NCBI RefSeq assembly: GCF_004125265.1 | Contig: NZ_RDTE01000003.1 | Coordinates: 7,626,001-7,690,000 of the forward strand | DNA length: 64,000 nucleotides | Reading direction: 5' to 3' | DNA from: Streptomyces lydicus | GTDB lineage: Bacteria > Actinomycetota > Actinomycetes > Streptomycetales > Streptomycetaceae | Shown: in pieces, positions 24,143 through 32,115 of the stretch | Numbering within the stretch: position 1 is the stretch's first letter | Layout of the letters: every line of letters begins with the position of its first letter | Notes under the pieces: model-generated | Seen by the model: the letters and a program-made list of their open reading frames with translations, nothing else | The model's database searches: none | What the model was told of the DNA's origin: nothing | Made by a program: the position numbers and the translations under genes

Positions 24143-25561
24143 TCAGGACGGTACGGCCGATGACGTTCCGCCGTCCGCCGCTCCGGCTCCCGCTCCCGTG
24201 CCCGTCGCCCGGAGCGCACCGGCCGCCGTCGTGCCGTCCACCGCGGCGAGATCCCGGCTGCGGGTCTCGCGCGCCATGCCCACCGCGAGCAACGTCAGCA
24301 GGGCGGCTGCGATGACGTACAGGGCGATCGGCGTCGGGCTGTCGAAGTCGGCGAGCAGCGCGGTCGCGATCAGCGGAGCCGGCGCGCCGGCCGCGACCGA
24401 GGAGAACTGGGCCCCGATCGAGGCGCCCGAGTACCGCATCCGGGTCGCGAACATCTCCGCGAAGAAGGCCGCCTGCGGCGCATACATCGCACCGTGGAAG
24501 ACCAGCCCGACGCTCACCGCGAGCAGCAGCGCCCCGAACCGGTGGGAGTCCACCAGCGCGAAGAACGGGAACGCCCAGACGGCGACACCGGCCGCGCCCA
24601 GGAGGTAGACCGGCCGGCGCCCGATCCGGTCCGAGAGCGCGCCCCAGGCGGGGATGACCGCGAAGTGCAGCGCCGAAGCGATCAGTACGGCGTGGAGGGC
24701 GGTCTGCTGTGACAGCCCGGTGTGCGCGGTCGCATAGACGAGCACGAACGCCGTGATCACGTAGTACGAGATGTTCTCGGCCATCCGTGCGCCCATCGCG
24801 ATCAGCACATCCCGCCAGTGGTGGACGAGCACCGCCACCAACGGCGGCTTCTCCACCGCGGCACCCTCCGCCCGCCGTTCCGCGGCGCTCGCCAACGCGG
24901 CCTTGAACACCGGCGATTCATCCACCGAGAGCCGGACCCACAGCCCCACGATCACCAGCACGCCCGAGAGCAGGAACGGCACCCGCCAGCCCCAGGACAC
25001 GAACGCCGCATCCGACAACACCGCCGTCATCACCGACAGCACACCGGTGGCCAGCAACTGCCCGGCGGGTGCGCCGGTTTGCGGCCAGGACGCCCAGAAC
25101 CCGCGCCGCCGTGCGTCACCGTGCTCCGACACCAGCAGCACCGCGCCGCCCCACTCACCGCCCAGCGCGAACCCCTGGACCAGCCGCAGCACGGTCAGCA
25201 GCACCGGCGCCGCGGTACCGACCGTCGCATGCGTCGGCAGCAACCCGATCGCGAACGTCGCGCCGCCCATCATCAGCAGGCTCAGCACCAGCAGCTTCTT
25301 ACGCCCCAGCCGGTCCCCGTAATGCCCGAACACCAAGGCCCCCAGGGGCCGCGCTGCAAACCCCACCGCGTAGGTCAAAAACGCCAACAGCGTCCCGACG
25401 AGCGGATCGGAACCGGGAAAGAACAGCTTGTTGAACACCAGCGCCGCGGCAGACCCGTAGAGAAAGAAGTCGTACCACTCGACGGTGGTGCCGATCAGGC
25501 TCGCGGCGACGATGCGCTTGAGGTCGGCGGGCGGCGGGGGAGCGGTTGCTGCGCGGGCCAT
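24143..25561 (-). CDS. MFS transporter, metabolite:H+ symporter (MHS) type
   Basis: About 472 residues with 12 predicted membrane segments. Family signatures are SLIGTTVEWYDFFLYG at the start, the loop GHYGDRLGRKK and RLVQGFALGGEWGGA. MHS proteins import carboxylates or zwitterions with protons; position next to the hydroxybutyrate dehydrogenase and its regulator suggests a short-chain hydroxy acid (inference). The ATG at 25561 has GGAAGTGG upstream; a longer frame to 25753 is not conserved in character. The C-terminal 25 residues are Gly/Ala/Thr-rich. Confidence 0.85.
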   Translation of the reverse strand: MARAATAPPPPADLKRIVAASLIGTTVEWYDFFLYGSAAALVFNKLFFPGSDPLVGTLLAFLTYAVGFAARPLGALVFGHYGDRLGRKKLLVLSLLMMGGATFAIGLLPTHATVGTAAPVLLTVLRLVQGFALGGEWGGAVLLVSEHGDARRRGFWASWPQTGAPAGQLLATGVLSVMTAVLSDAAFVSWGWRVPFLLSGVLVIVGLWVRLSVDESPVFKAALASAAERRAEGAAVEKPPLVAVLVHHWRDVLIAMGARMAENISYYVITAFVLVYATAHTGLSQQTALHAVLIASALHFAVIPAWGALSDRIGRRPVYLLGAAGVAVWAFPFFALVDSHRFGALLLAVSVGLVFHGAMYAPQAAFFAEMFATRMRYSGASIGAQFSSVAAGAPAPLIATALLADFDSPTPIALYVIAAALLTLLAVGMARETRSRDLAAVDGTTAAGALRATGTGAGAGAADGGTSSAVPS

Positions 25562-25764
25562 GGGCACCACTTCCAGGCGGGTACGGGTACGGGGCGTTGC
25601 TGTGTCGCCACACCGTAGAAACGCCCAGGTCGTGCGCACATGTGGCGGGCCGCCACACTTCGGGGCGCGACCATGCGGGCGGGCACCATGACGGAGTACC
25701 GGGCGGAGCCGGGGCGTCGGACCCGGCCCCACCTCCTCACCTCCTCCCGCCATAGGCTCCTGCC

Positions 25765-26019
25765 ATGGGAATCTTGCTTGCAGTGGTGTACATAGCGGTG
25801 GGAATCGCCGTGCTGTTCGATGCCGGCGGTCTGATTCACCGCAGATGCGAGCGAGTGCAGAAGAAAGCGGCCGAGCGCCACCGCGAAATGCTCTGGGCGA
25901 ACGGACGCCTCGAGACGCCTTACGTACCCGTGCCCTTCGCCCGCCCCGGACTCCTCCGCGCCATGGGGCTTCCCATCGCTCTCCTGGGCGGCCTGCTCCT
26001 CCTGCTGCATCTCGACTGA
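25765..26019 (+). CDS. Small two-helix membrane protein, unknown function
   Basis: 84 residues. Hydrophobic helices lie at about 3-22 (ILLAVVYIAVGIAVLF) and 66-83 (LPIALLGGLLLLL), separated by a basic amphipathic stretch. Nothing identifies its function. TAGGCT lies a few bases before the ATG and there is no Shine-Dalgarno, so it is probably leaderless. About 215 bases of non-coding sequence separate it from the DUF4331 gene downstream. Confidence 0.5.
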   Translation: MGILLAVVYIAVGIAVLFDAGGLIHRRCERVQKKAAERHREMLWANGRLETPYVPVPFARPGLLRAMGLPIALLGGLLLLLHLD

Positions 26020-26235
26020 CCGCTCATCAACAGGGGCGTGAAGGGGCAGCGGCGCCGACCATTCAAACAACCCGGCCTCATGCCATGAATCCCCTCGATT
26101 CGGCAGCATTCATGCTCCAATGTCCGGGCTATGCCTGACAGCCCGCCTCGGCAGGGAAAGGGAACGCGCGTTCCCCGGCGCCGGCTCTTGTCCTGGCCTT
26201 GGCGGTAGGCCCATCCCGGCGAAAGGACCTGCAGG

Positions 26236-27249
26236 ATGTCGAATCACTTCACCGGACTCAGTCTTGGCGCACCGCTCGGGGACCAAAGGCTCGACCTCTG
26301 TGACCTCTACGCGTTTCAGTCCCCCGCCGATCCGGCGAGGACGGTGCTCATCCTCAACGCGAACCCGAATGCCGATGCGTTGCATCCTGATGCCGTCTAT
26401 CGCGTCAACATCGACAATGACGGAGACTGTCTCGCCGACATGGCGATCAGTTATGTGTTCTCTCCGCCGCAGGACGGCCGCCAGACCTTCAGCGTCTTCA
26501 TGGCGACAGGCGAGGAGGCCCGCTCGGCCGAAGCCGTCGGGCAGAAAGTCGTCACCGATGCGGAGGTGTCGTTCGGCACCAGGGCGAACCGTGTCACCTC
26601 CGGTCCCTACACGTTCTTCGCCGGAAGTCGAAGCGATGCCTTCTTCTTCGACTACGACGGGATCAAGAATCTCTTCGACACCACCGGAGGAAGAAACTTC
26701 ACCGCGCCGCATCTCGGTGGCGCGTCACCGTGGACCGGTGTCGACTCGAACACGGAAGCCAATGTGTTCTCGACGGTGGTGGAACTGCCGACGAGTGAGC
26801 TCCGCGCCGACCCCGAGATCCGTATCTGGGGCCGGTGCAGTGTGCGGAAGGACGGCCGACTCGTCCACGCTGACCGTGCGGGACATCCTTCGGTCAGCAG
26901 TTTCTTCAACACCGACGAGACGAAGGAGGAGTACAACGCCGGCGAACCGGTGAACGATCGTGAGCGTTGGGCCGATCTCTTCGTCCATCTCATGGGGCAC
27001 ACCGGCAACTACACACGGGAAGAAGCCCTCGCGGCGATTGACGCCGACCGCATTCTGCCCGACATGCTGGCTTTTGACCCCTCGAAGCCCGCGCAATATC
27101 CCAACGGCCGTGTCTTCACCGACGACGTCATCAATTACCGTCTCTCCTTCCTCTCGAAGGGCGACATCCCACCCACCGGGCTCACACCGCACACGGACCT
27201 TCTGCACGAGTTCCCCTACCTCGGAAACCCCCACTCGAAGGGGAACTGA
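26236..27249 (+). CDS. DUF4331 family protein
   Basis: 337 residues with the DUF4331 hallmarks: SNHFTGLSLGAPLGDQRLDLCDLYAF at the start, LILNANP, YRVNIDNDGD, FFAGSRSDAFFFD and PSSELR-like strands, then LPDMLAFDPSKP and GRVFTDDVINYRL near the end. No function is established. There is no signal peptide. GAAAGGA precedes the ATG. Wobble positions are less GC-biased than in the flanks, hinting that it arrived with the 25.7-30 kb patch. A short-chain dehydrogenase follows after 115 bases. Confidence 0.85.
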   Translation: MSNHFTGLSLGAPLGDQRLDLCDLYAFQSPADPARTVLILNANPNADALHPDAVYRVNIDNDGDCLADMAISYVFSPPQDGRQTFSVFMATGEEARSAEAVGQKVVTDAEVSFGTRANRVTSGPYTFFAGSRSDAFFFDYDGIKNLFDTTGGRNFTAPHLGGASPWTGVDSNTEANVFSTVVELPTSELRADPEIRIWGRCSVRKDGRLVHADRAGHPSVSSFFNTDETKEEYNAGEPVNDRERWADLFVHLMGHTGNYTREEALAAIDADRILPDMLAFDPSKPAQYPNGRVFTDDVINYRLSFLSKGDIPPTGLTPHTDLLHEFPYLGNPHSKGN

Positions 27250-27364
27250 TCCCGCGACGACGGGGTTCGACCCGGTTGTACGGCCGGCCTCTCGGCGGAG
27301 CCCGGCGGGAATACGTGGGTGGTGGCGTCCGTTGAAGGATGTCGACCCACTTGTTCTCTACCTG

Positions 27365-28144
27365 ATGAGGCGTTCGATGTCCGTGCTGTCCACCACCTCC
27401 TCCCCGGCAGGCCCGTCACCTCGCCGCCATGAGTTAGCCGGCCGTGTAGTCGTTCTGATCGGCGGTGGTTCGGGGATCGGGTTGCGGGTGGCGCATCAGG
27501 CTGCCGCGGCAGGAGCGAAGGTGGTGCTGGGAGGCCGTACACCGGAGAAGCTGGCTGCCGCGGCACGAGAGGTGGGGGAGGCGGCCACCTGGCAGACGGT
27601 GGACGTGACGGACCCTCATTCCGTCGAACTGTTCTTCCGTGCCTGTGATCGGGTCGATCACGTCTTCACGACCGCGGCGTCCTACCGCGTCGGGCCGATG
27701 CTGAAGCTGGACGATGCCGACGCGGCGAGTCCCTTCACCTCCAAATTCTGGGGGCAGTACCACGTGGCCAAATACGCCGCGCCGCTGCTGCAGCCCGACG
27801 GCTCCATCGTCCTCATGTCCGGTGCCGCGGGGGCGCGGCCCCCGGCGCCCGCTCCCGCCTACGCCGCATGCAATGCCGCCATCGAAGGACTCGGGCGGGG
27901 ACTCGCGGTCGAACTCGCTCCGGTGCGGGTCAATGTGATCTCGCCGGGCACCGTCGACGGCAACCTCTGGGCACAGCGACCGGCTCACGAGCGTGACGCC
28001 AGCTTCACGCAGTACCGCAACGACACCCTGCTGCACCAGCTCGGCACCGAGGACGAGATCGCCCATGGAGTCCTGTTTCTCTTCACCAACGGCTACATGA
28101 CCGGTTCAACCATCTATCCGGACGGTGGCTACACGCTGCGCTAG
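27365..28144 (+). CDS. SDR family protein lacking the catalytic lysine
   Basis: About 259 residues with a Rossmann nucleotide motif GGGSGIG, the strand motif VDVTDPHS, a serine in SGAAGARP, then YAACN (Tyr166) where the classical motif is YxxxK: the lysine is asparagine (about 170). Downstream RVNVISPGTVDG is normal. A subgroup of SDRs shows this substitution; they may be slow reductases or binding proteins. Two in-frame ATGs (27365, 27377) are possible and neither has a strong ribosome site. It may follow the DUF4331 gene in one transcript. Confidence 0.75.
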   Translation: MRRSMSVLSTTSSPAGPSPRRHELAGRVVVLIGGGSGIGLRVAHQAAAAGAKVVLGGRTPEKLAAAAREVGEAATWQTVDVTDPHSVELFFRACDRVDHVFTTAASYRVGPMLKLDDADAASPFTSKFWGQYHVAKYAAPLLQPDGSIVLMSGAAGARPPAPAPAYAACNAAIEGLGRGLAVELAPVRVNVISPGTVDGNLWAQRPAHERDASFTQYRNDTLLHQLGTEDEIAHGVLFLFTNGYMTGSTIYPDGGYTLR

Positions 28145-28210
28145 CCGCTGCCGGGGGCGGCGTCAGGTGCCTGCTCGTGCAGTGGGGCGCCGACCCGCTT
28201 TCCCTGATGA

Positions 28211-28247
28211 ACGGCCCGGCATCCCACAGGGGGAGACGCCGGGCCGT
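28211..28247. terminator. Bidirectional hairpin between SDR and lipoprotein genes
   Basis: A perfect 10-bp stem (ACGGCCCGGC / GCCGGGCCGT) around a 17-nt loop, midway between the two convergent stop codons. Confidence 0.6.
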
Positions 28248-28259
28248 GCGGGCTCGGGG

Positions 28260-28697
28260 TCACAACTTCGGGCAGAGGTTTGTGTGCACGGCCACGACGA
28301 TCTGGGCGGCCTTGACCTTGCCGAAGCCCTGGGGGTGATGGGGCGAAGTGAACCGCTTCTCCGCCATGCTCGCCTGCTTCGACGTGTCCTTGGGGAAGTC
28401 GTGGATCGTTTGGCACTGGTTGCGTCCGCGGTCGAGGGCTTTGGCCTCCTTGCCGTGGACGATGTCCGGGTCGATGCCGGTCAGCGCGCGGATGTAGGCA
28501 AGTCGCATCGCGGCGTCCGGCTCGGGCGGGATACCCGCGGAGGCTTCGGCGCCCGCAATGTCCTTGGTGGAGGGGGCACTCGGCGCCGCGGTGGGTGTCT
28601 TCTTCGGTGCTGCGTCGGTGCTGTCGTCGCTGCTGCACGCGGTGAGCGCGGCGGTCAGGACGAGTGCGGTCAGTGCGGTGGCGGCGGTGCGCTTCAC
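28260..28697 (-). CDS. Secreted lipoprotein, DUF732-like
   Basis: About 145 residues with a lipobox signal (ALVLTAALTAC, Cys about 21), a Thr/Ala/Pro/Lys linker, and a small helical domain containing ASAGIPPEPD, IVHGKEAKALDRGRNQC and VAVHTNLCP. The two cysteines and the helical spacing resemble the DUF732 domain of actinobacterial secreted proteins. The function is unknown. The GTG start follows GGAG. Convergent with the SDR gene. Confidence 0.65.
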   Translation of the reverse strand: MKRTAATALTALVLTAALTACSSDDSTDAAPKKTPTAAPSAPSTKDIAGAEASAGIPPEPDAAMRLAYIRALTGIDPDIVHGKEAKALDRGRNQCQTIHDFPKDTSKQASMAEKRFTSPHHPQGFGKVKAAQIVVAVHTNLCPKL

Positions 28698-28953
28698 GTG
28701 TTCCGGCTCCCGAGTGGATGGCTGATGGCACCGGTGTGACCGCCGAGACCGGGTGAAGGTTGTGTGGTGAACCCTGGTCGCTCCTGGAGGTTCGTCAACG
28801 CTGCGGCGGTCACCTCGATCGGCAGGGCCGCCACATCTGCGAAATGTGCACTGACGCTCCATTCCGGGCTGCCAGGTGCCCCAGATCCTGGCGGTGGAAA
28901 GCGCGGGCAAACACCTTTTCGAGTGCATGCAAAAGTAGGCTCGTGATCGGCTC

Positions 28954-29256
28954 ATGTCGTCCGCCGACGGCTGCTGTGTCGTCAAGGCGACGAAGGCGCT
29001 GAAAGGTAAGGACGGGAAGGAGGCAGGGCTCTCCTGGCAGCAGGGCAGGGGTGTCAAGTCGGCCTTCAAGGACGCCAGAGGCCATGTGGGAGAGGCGGCC
29101 GGCGCCGAGGTGGGATGGACGGAGCCGCTGAAGCGGTACGCGGAGAACGAGACCGGGCAGCGTTCGCTGCTGGGCGACGGTGAGCAGGCGCCGTCCGCCT
29201 ACCATGTCGACCGGCGCGGCCTCGATCCGTCCGGCGTGGAGGCGACGTTCGGATGA
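28954..29256 (+). CDS. Hypothetical protein (100 aa), possible gene remnant
   Basis: An open frame with GC-rich third positions and a plausible soluble composition (KDGKEAGLSWQQG, SAFKDARGHVGEAAG, EPLKRYAENETGQRS). There is no signal, membrane segment or motif I recognise, and no strong Shine-Dalgarno before its ATG. It may be a real small gene or the 3' part of a larger one. The 28698-28953 stretch before it holds nothing I can call. Confidence 0.35.
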   Translation: MSSADGCCVVKATKALKGKDGKEAGLSWQQGRGVKSAFKDARGHVGEAAGAEVGWTEPLKRYAENETGQRSLLGDGEQAPSAYHVDRRGLDPSGVEATFG

Positions 29257-29408
29257 TCCGGGAGGGCGCGGTGCTTCGCGCCGGGCACCACGCGTCGTCC
29301 TCGGAACGGCCGGGCCCGACGCCGCCGCGCGGTTGCGCATAAGGGCCGTGGAGCATGTGACGGGCCGTCGGACGGCCCTCCGGGGCACAGGTGAAGGGAC
29401 TTTTCAGG

Positions 29409-30137
29409 GTGAGTGACGACCGGCAACCGGTGACGGGCGGCATGGCGCAGCAATGGGGCGGAGGGGCGACGGGTGCCACGGTGGCGCCGCAGACGCCCCC
29501 GAAGCAGCCGAGCCTGTCCGAGGAGGCTGCTGCCCATCTCAGGCCGGGCGAACGGTCGACGGGGACTTTTCTGCTGCAAGTGGATGACCTGCTCCCGCCC
29601 AGGCTGCCGAAGAAGTACCGGCCGGGCGTGCGCCGCGGCGTCGATCTGCGGGCTCCGATCCGCTGGGTGGTCGGTGCGACACCCCTGCCCTGGCTCATCC
29701 CGGACTCCTGGAAGCGGCTGCAGTGGCTTGTTGAGGGCGATGACTTCTCCGATCACGTCGAGCGTGGCTGGAGCAGGTTCTACCGGTGTCTGCGACGCCC
29801 GTTTCACGGGTGGTCCTGGGGCGGCGGGTACCGCAGTATGGCCGGAAGCCTGCTCATCGCCGTACGCAACGCGTACGACTCGGACGGCGAGAACGACGAT
29901 TTTCTGCTGGTGGTCACCAACCAGCGGCTGCTCGTGCTGAGCGAGCCGATGACGCTGTCACGGCACATGCCCGCCCGTCTGCTGGAGGAGTTCCCGCGGG
30001 AGGCGTTTTCTCAGCGGCAGCACCCCCACCCGCCGCGGCAGGAGTTCCGGGCCGATCTCGCCTTCGGCGACGGTTCGTGGATCGCTCTGAAGACCGGCAG
30101 GATCGCGCAGACGAAGACGCTGAAGAAGGTGTTGTAA
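29409..30137 (+). CDS. Conserved hypothetical protein (242 aa)
   Basis: The protein starts at a GTG preceded by GAAGGGA. The N-terminal 45 residues are Gly/Ala/Pro-rich. A basic middle part follows (PPRLPKKYRPGVRRGVDL, RWVVGATPLPWL), then an aromatic cluster (FYRCLRRPFHGWSWGGG), and a C-terminal PH-like segment: SLLIAVRNAYD, FLLVVTNQRLLVL and IALKTGRIAQTK. The phrase VTNQRLLVL is typical of bacterial PH-type domains. The function is unknown. It is part of the looser-coded patch. Confidence 0.6.
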   Translation: MSDDRQPVTGGMAQQWGGGATGATVAPQTPPKQPSLSEEAAAHLRPGERSTGTFLLQVDDLLPPRLPKKYRPGVRRGVDLRAPIRWVVGATPLPWLIPDSWKRLQWLVEGDDFSDHVERGWSRFYRCLRRPFHGWSWGGGYRSMAGSLLIAVRNAYDSDGENDDFLLVVTNQRLLVLSEPMTLSRHMPARLLEEFPREAFSQRQHPHPPRQEFRADLAFGDGSWIALKTGRIAQTKTLKKVL

Positions 30138-30180
30138 CGGCGGGGGAGGAGTTGGCCGCGCGAGCTGCTGTGTTTTGTGG

Positions 30181-30229
30181 GTGCCGGGTGCCGGGTGCCG
30201 GGTGCCGGGTGCCGGGTGCCGGGTGCCGG
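30181..30229. repeat. Perfect heptanucleotide tandem repeat, 7 copies
   Basis: GTGCCGG is repeated seven times without error, 44 bases after the stop of the preceding gene and about 200 before the CHRD gene. Perfect short repeats of this kind usually vary in copy number. The remainder of 30138-30436 shows nothing further. Confidence 0.95.
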
Positions 30230-30436
30230 GCCGCCGGACGGTGACCTGGTTGCCGGTGCGGCGTCGGCGCCATCGAGGGGCCCGGGAGAGCGGCGTCAAA
30301 AGTTTTTCAACGATCCACCAATCCACGGGCGTTGCGGTTCCGAATCACGGCAGACACCTCGTCGAGGTGTCGGTCTCGAACCCGGACGACGTGTGGTCTC
30401 CCCCTCCCCGCGGAGGCCGCCGGAAAAGGATCGAAC

Positions 30437-31270
30437 GTGATAGCCAAGCGCACCAGCCGCCTCGCCGCACTCCTCGCTCTGCCCGCCGCCCTGGCCCTCA
30501 CCGTGGGCGCCTCGTCCCAGGCCGCCGCCGAGGGCACCGGAGCGTTCCAGATCAATCTGGCACAGCTGAACGACTCCGGTTCCAAGGGCACGGCGATGCT
30601 CAGCCTCCAGGGCAACCGGCTGACGGTGAAGATCGAGTCCGAGGGACTCGTACCCGGACAGCCCCACGCCCAGCACCTCCACGGCTCCACCGATGGTCAT
30701 GACTTCCACTGCCCGGACGCGAGCGCCGATACGAACGGCGACGGGGTCATCGACAACACCGAAGCCACGGTCGACTACGGCAACATCAACATCTCCCTCA
30801 CCACCAAGGGACCCACGGACATGATGAGCGGTCTCGCCGTCGACCGCATGCCCGTGGCGGACGCGCAGGGAAAGCTCTCCTACCAGCGCACGCTCACCGT
30901 CTCGCAGGCCGTGGTCGACCACATCAAGGACCTGCACATCGTGCAGCACGGTATCGACCGCAACAACAACCAGAAGTACGACTTCGACGGAGCGGGCAAG
31001 AGCGAACTCGATCCCAAGCTCCCGCAGGAGGCCACCGCTCCGACCAACTGCGGTGAGGTCAAAGGCGCTGCGGTGGGGTCCATACCGGTCGGCGGGGTCG
31101 AGACCGGGACCGGGCCCTCCGAGGAGGAAGGGGTGCCGTTCGCGGTGCTGGGGGCCGGGGGCGCCGCCTTCGTGGCGTTGACCGGTGTGCTGGCCGTCAT
31201 GCGACGGCGGAAGTCCGTGCTCGCCGTCGGGCGGCCCGGGAGCAACGGAAGCAACGGGAGCGTCGCATGA
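30437..31270 (+). CDS. CHRD-domain cell-surface protein with C-terminal membrane anchor
   Basis: About 277 residues: a Sec signal peptide (SRLAALLALPAALALTVGASSQAAA), a CHRD-like domain with VKIESEGLVPGQPHAQHLHG, DTNGDGVI and LHIVQHGIDRNNN, then a Gly/Pro/Glu linker and a terminal hydrophobic helix with a basic tail (VLAVMRRRKS). The organisation matches sortase substrates, but no LPXTG is present before the helix. The sortase gene overlaps by 4 bp (ATGA), so the two are made together. The GTG at 30437 follows AAAAGGA. The DTNGDGVI segment could bind calcium. Confidence 0.82.
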   Translation: MIAKRTSRLAALLALPAALALTVGASSQAAAEGTGAFQINLAQLNDSGSKGTAMLSLQGNRLTVKIESEGLVPGQPHAQHLHGSTDGHDFHCPDASADTNGDGVIDNTEATVDYGNINISLTTKGPTDMMSGLAVDRMPVADAQGKLSYQRTLTVSQAVVDHIKDLHIVQHGIDRNNNQKYDFDGAGKSELDPKLPQEATAPTNCGEVKGAAVGSIPVGGVETGTGPSEEEGVPFAVLGAGGAAFVALTGVLAVMRRRKSVLAVGRPGSNGSNGSVA

Positions 31271-31986
31271 GCCGTCGGAGCGAGGAGGGCGGGATCACCG
31301 TACGGCGCCGGGGCCACCGCGTCCTCGGCTGCGCGGTCGCCGCGGCGTTGGCGAGCGTGCTCGTCGCCGGGTGCGGAGGACAGGAAACCGCGTCGCCCCC
31401 GCCGGTCCCCGCGGGGCAGCCGCCGGCCCAGGGCGGGGACGCCTCCCAGGGCGGGGACTCGTCCCAGGGCGGGGGCGCCTCCCAGGACCGAGCGACGGGT
31501 GAAGGGTCCGGGAGTCAGGCTGCCGCGAGTATGCCGAAGTCTGCTCCGCAACGGCTCTCCATCCCGTCGCTCCAGGTCTCCTCCACTCTGGAGACGCTGG
31601 GACAGCACAAGAACGGGGCCATGGAGACCCCGCGCGATCCCGACAAGGCGGGCTGGTACCGGCCGGGGCCGACGCCCGGCTCCCAGGGACCCGCCGTGAT
31701 CGCGGGCCATGTCTCCTGGAACGGCAAGCCGTCGGTGTTCGAGAAGCTGTCGACGATGAAGGCTGGTGACACCATCGAGGTCGCCCGGCAGGACGGGAAG
31801 ACCGCGAAATTCACGGTGGACCGTGTCGCCCAGTACCCGAAGGACAAGTTCCCCACGGTCGAGGTGTACAAGAACATCGACCATGCCGGCCTCCGCCTGA
31901 TCACCTGTGGCGGCCGGTACGACGAGGGCCGGCACTACTACCCCGACAACGTGGTGGTGTTCGCCAGCCTCACGGGCAGTGCCTGA
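31267..31986 (+). CDS. Class F sortase
   Basis: 239 residues: basic N-terminus, a membrane/lipobox-like segment (ASVLVAGCGG, about 28-37), a Gly/Gln/Ser-rich spacer with GGDASQGG repeats, then a sortase domain with the catalytic histidine in AGHVSWNG, the cysteine in LRLITCGG and a downstream arginine in GGRYDEGR. Class F sortases are common in actinobacteria and sometimes lipid-anchored. It overlaps the CHRD-protein gene, its obvious client, although that protein has no canonical LPXTG signal. Confidence 0.85.
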   Translation: MSRRSEEGGITVRRRGHRVLGCAVAAALASVLVAGCGGQETASPPPVPAGQPPAQGGDASQGGDSSQGGGASQDRATGEGSGSQAAASMPKSAPQRLSIPSLQVSSTLETLGQHKNGAMETPRDPDKAGWYRPGPTPGSQGPAVIAGHVSWNGKPSVFEKLSTMKAGDTIEVARQDGKTAKFTVDRVAQYPKDKFPTVEVYKNIDHAGLRLITCGGRYDEGRHYYPDNVVVFASLTGSA

Positions 31987-32115
31987 GCCGAACCCCTGAG
32001 AACGGGCCGGCGGTCCGGCGCCCCTTACGGGAGGCCGGGCCGCCGGATCGTCCGCGGTGGGCAACCGCCATACTGCGTGCGATCTTTCTGCTCGTCCCGA
32101 AGGGAACCCCGCGAC

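Noticed and set aside
30181..30229. CRISPR-like array
   Set aside because: Units of 7 bp without spacers; it is a simple tandem repeat.
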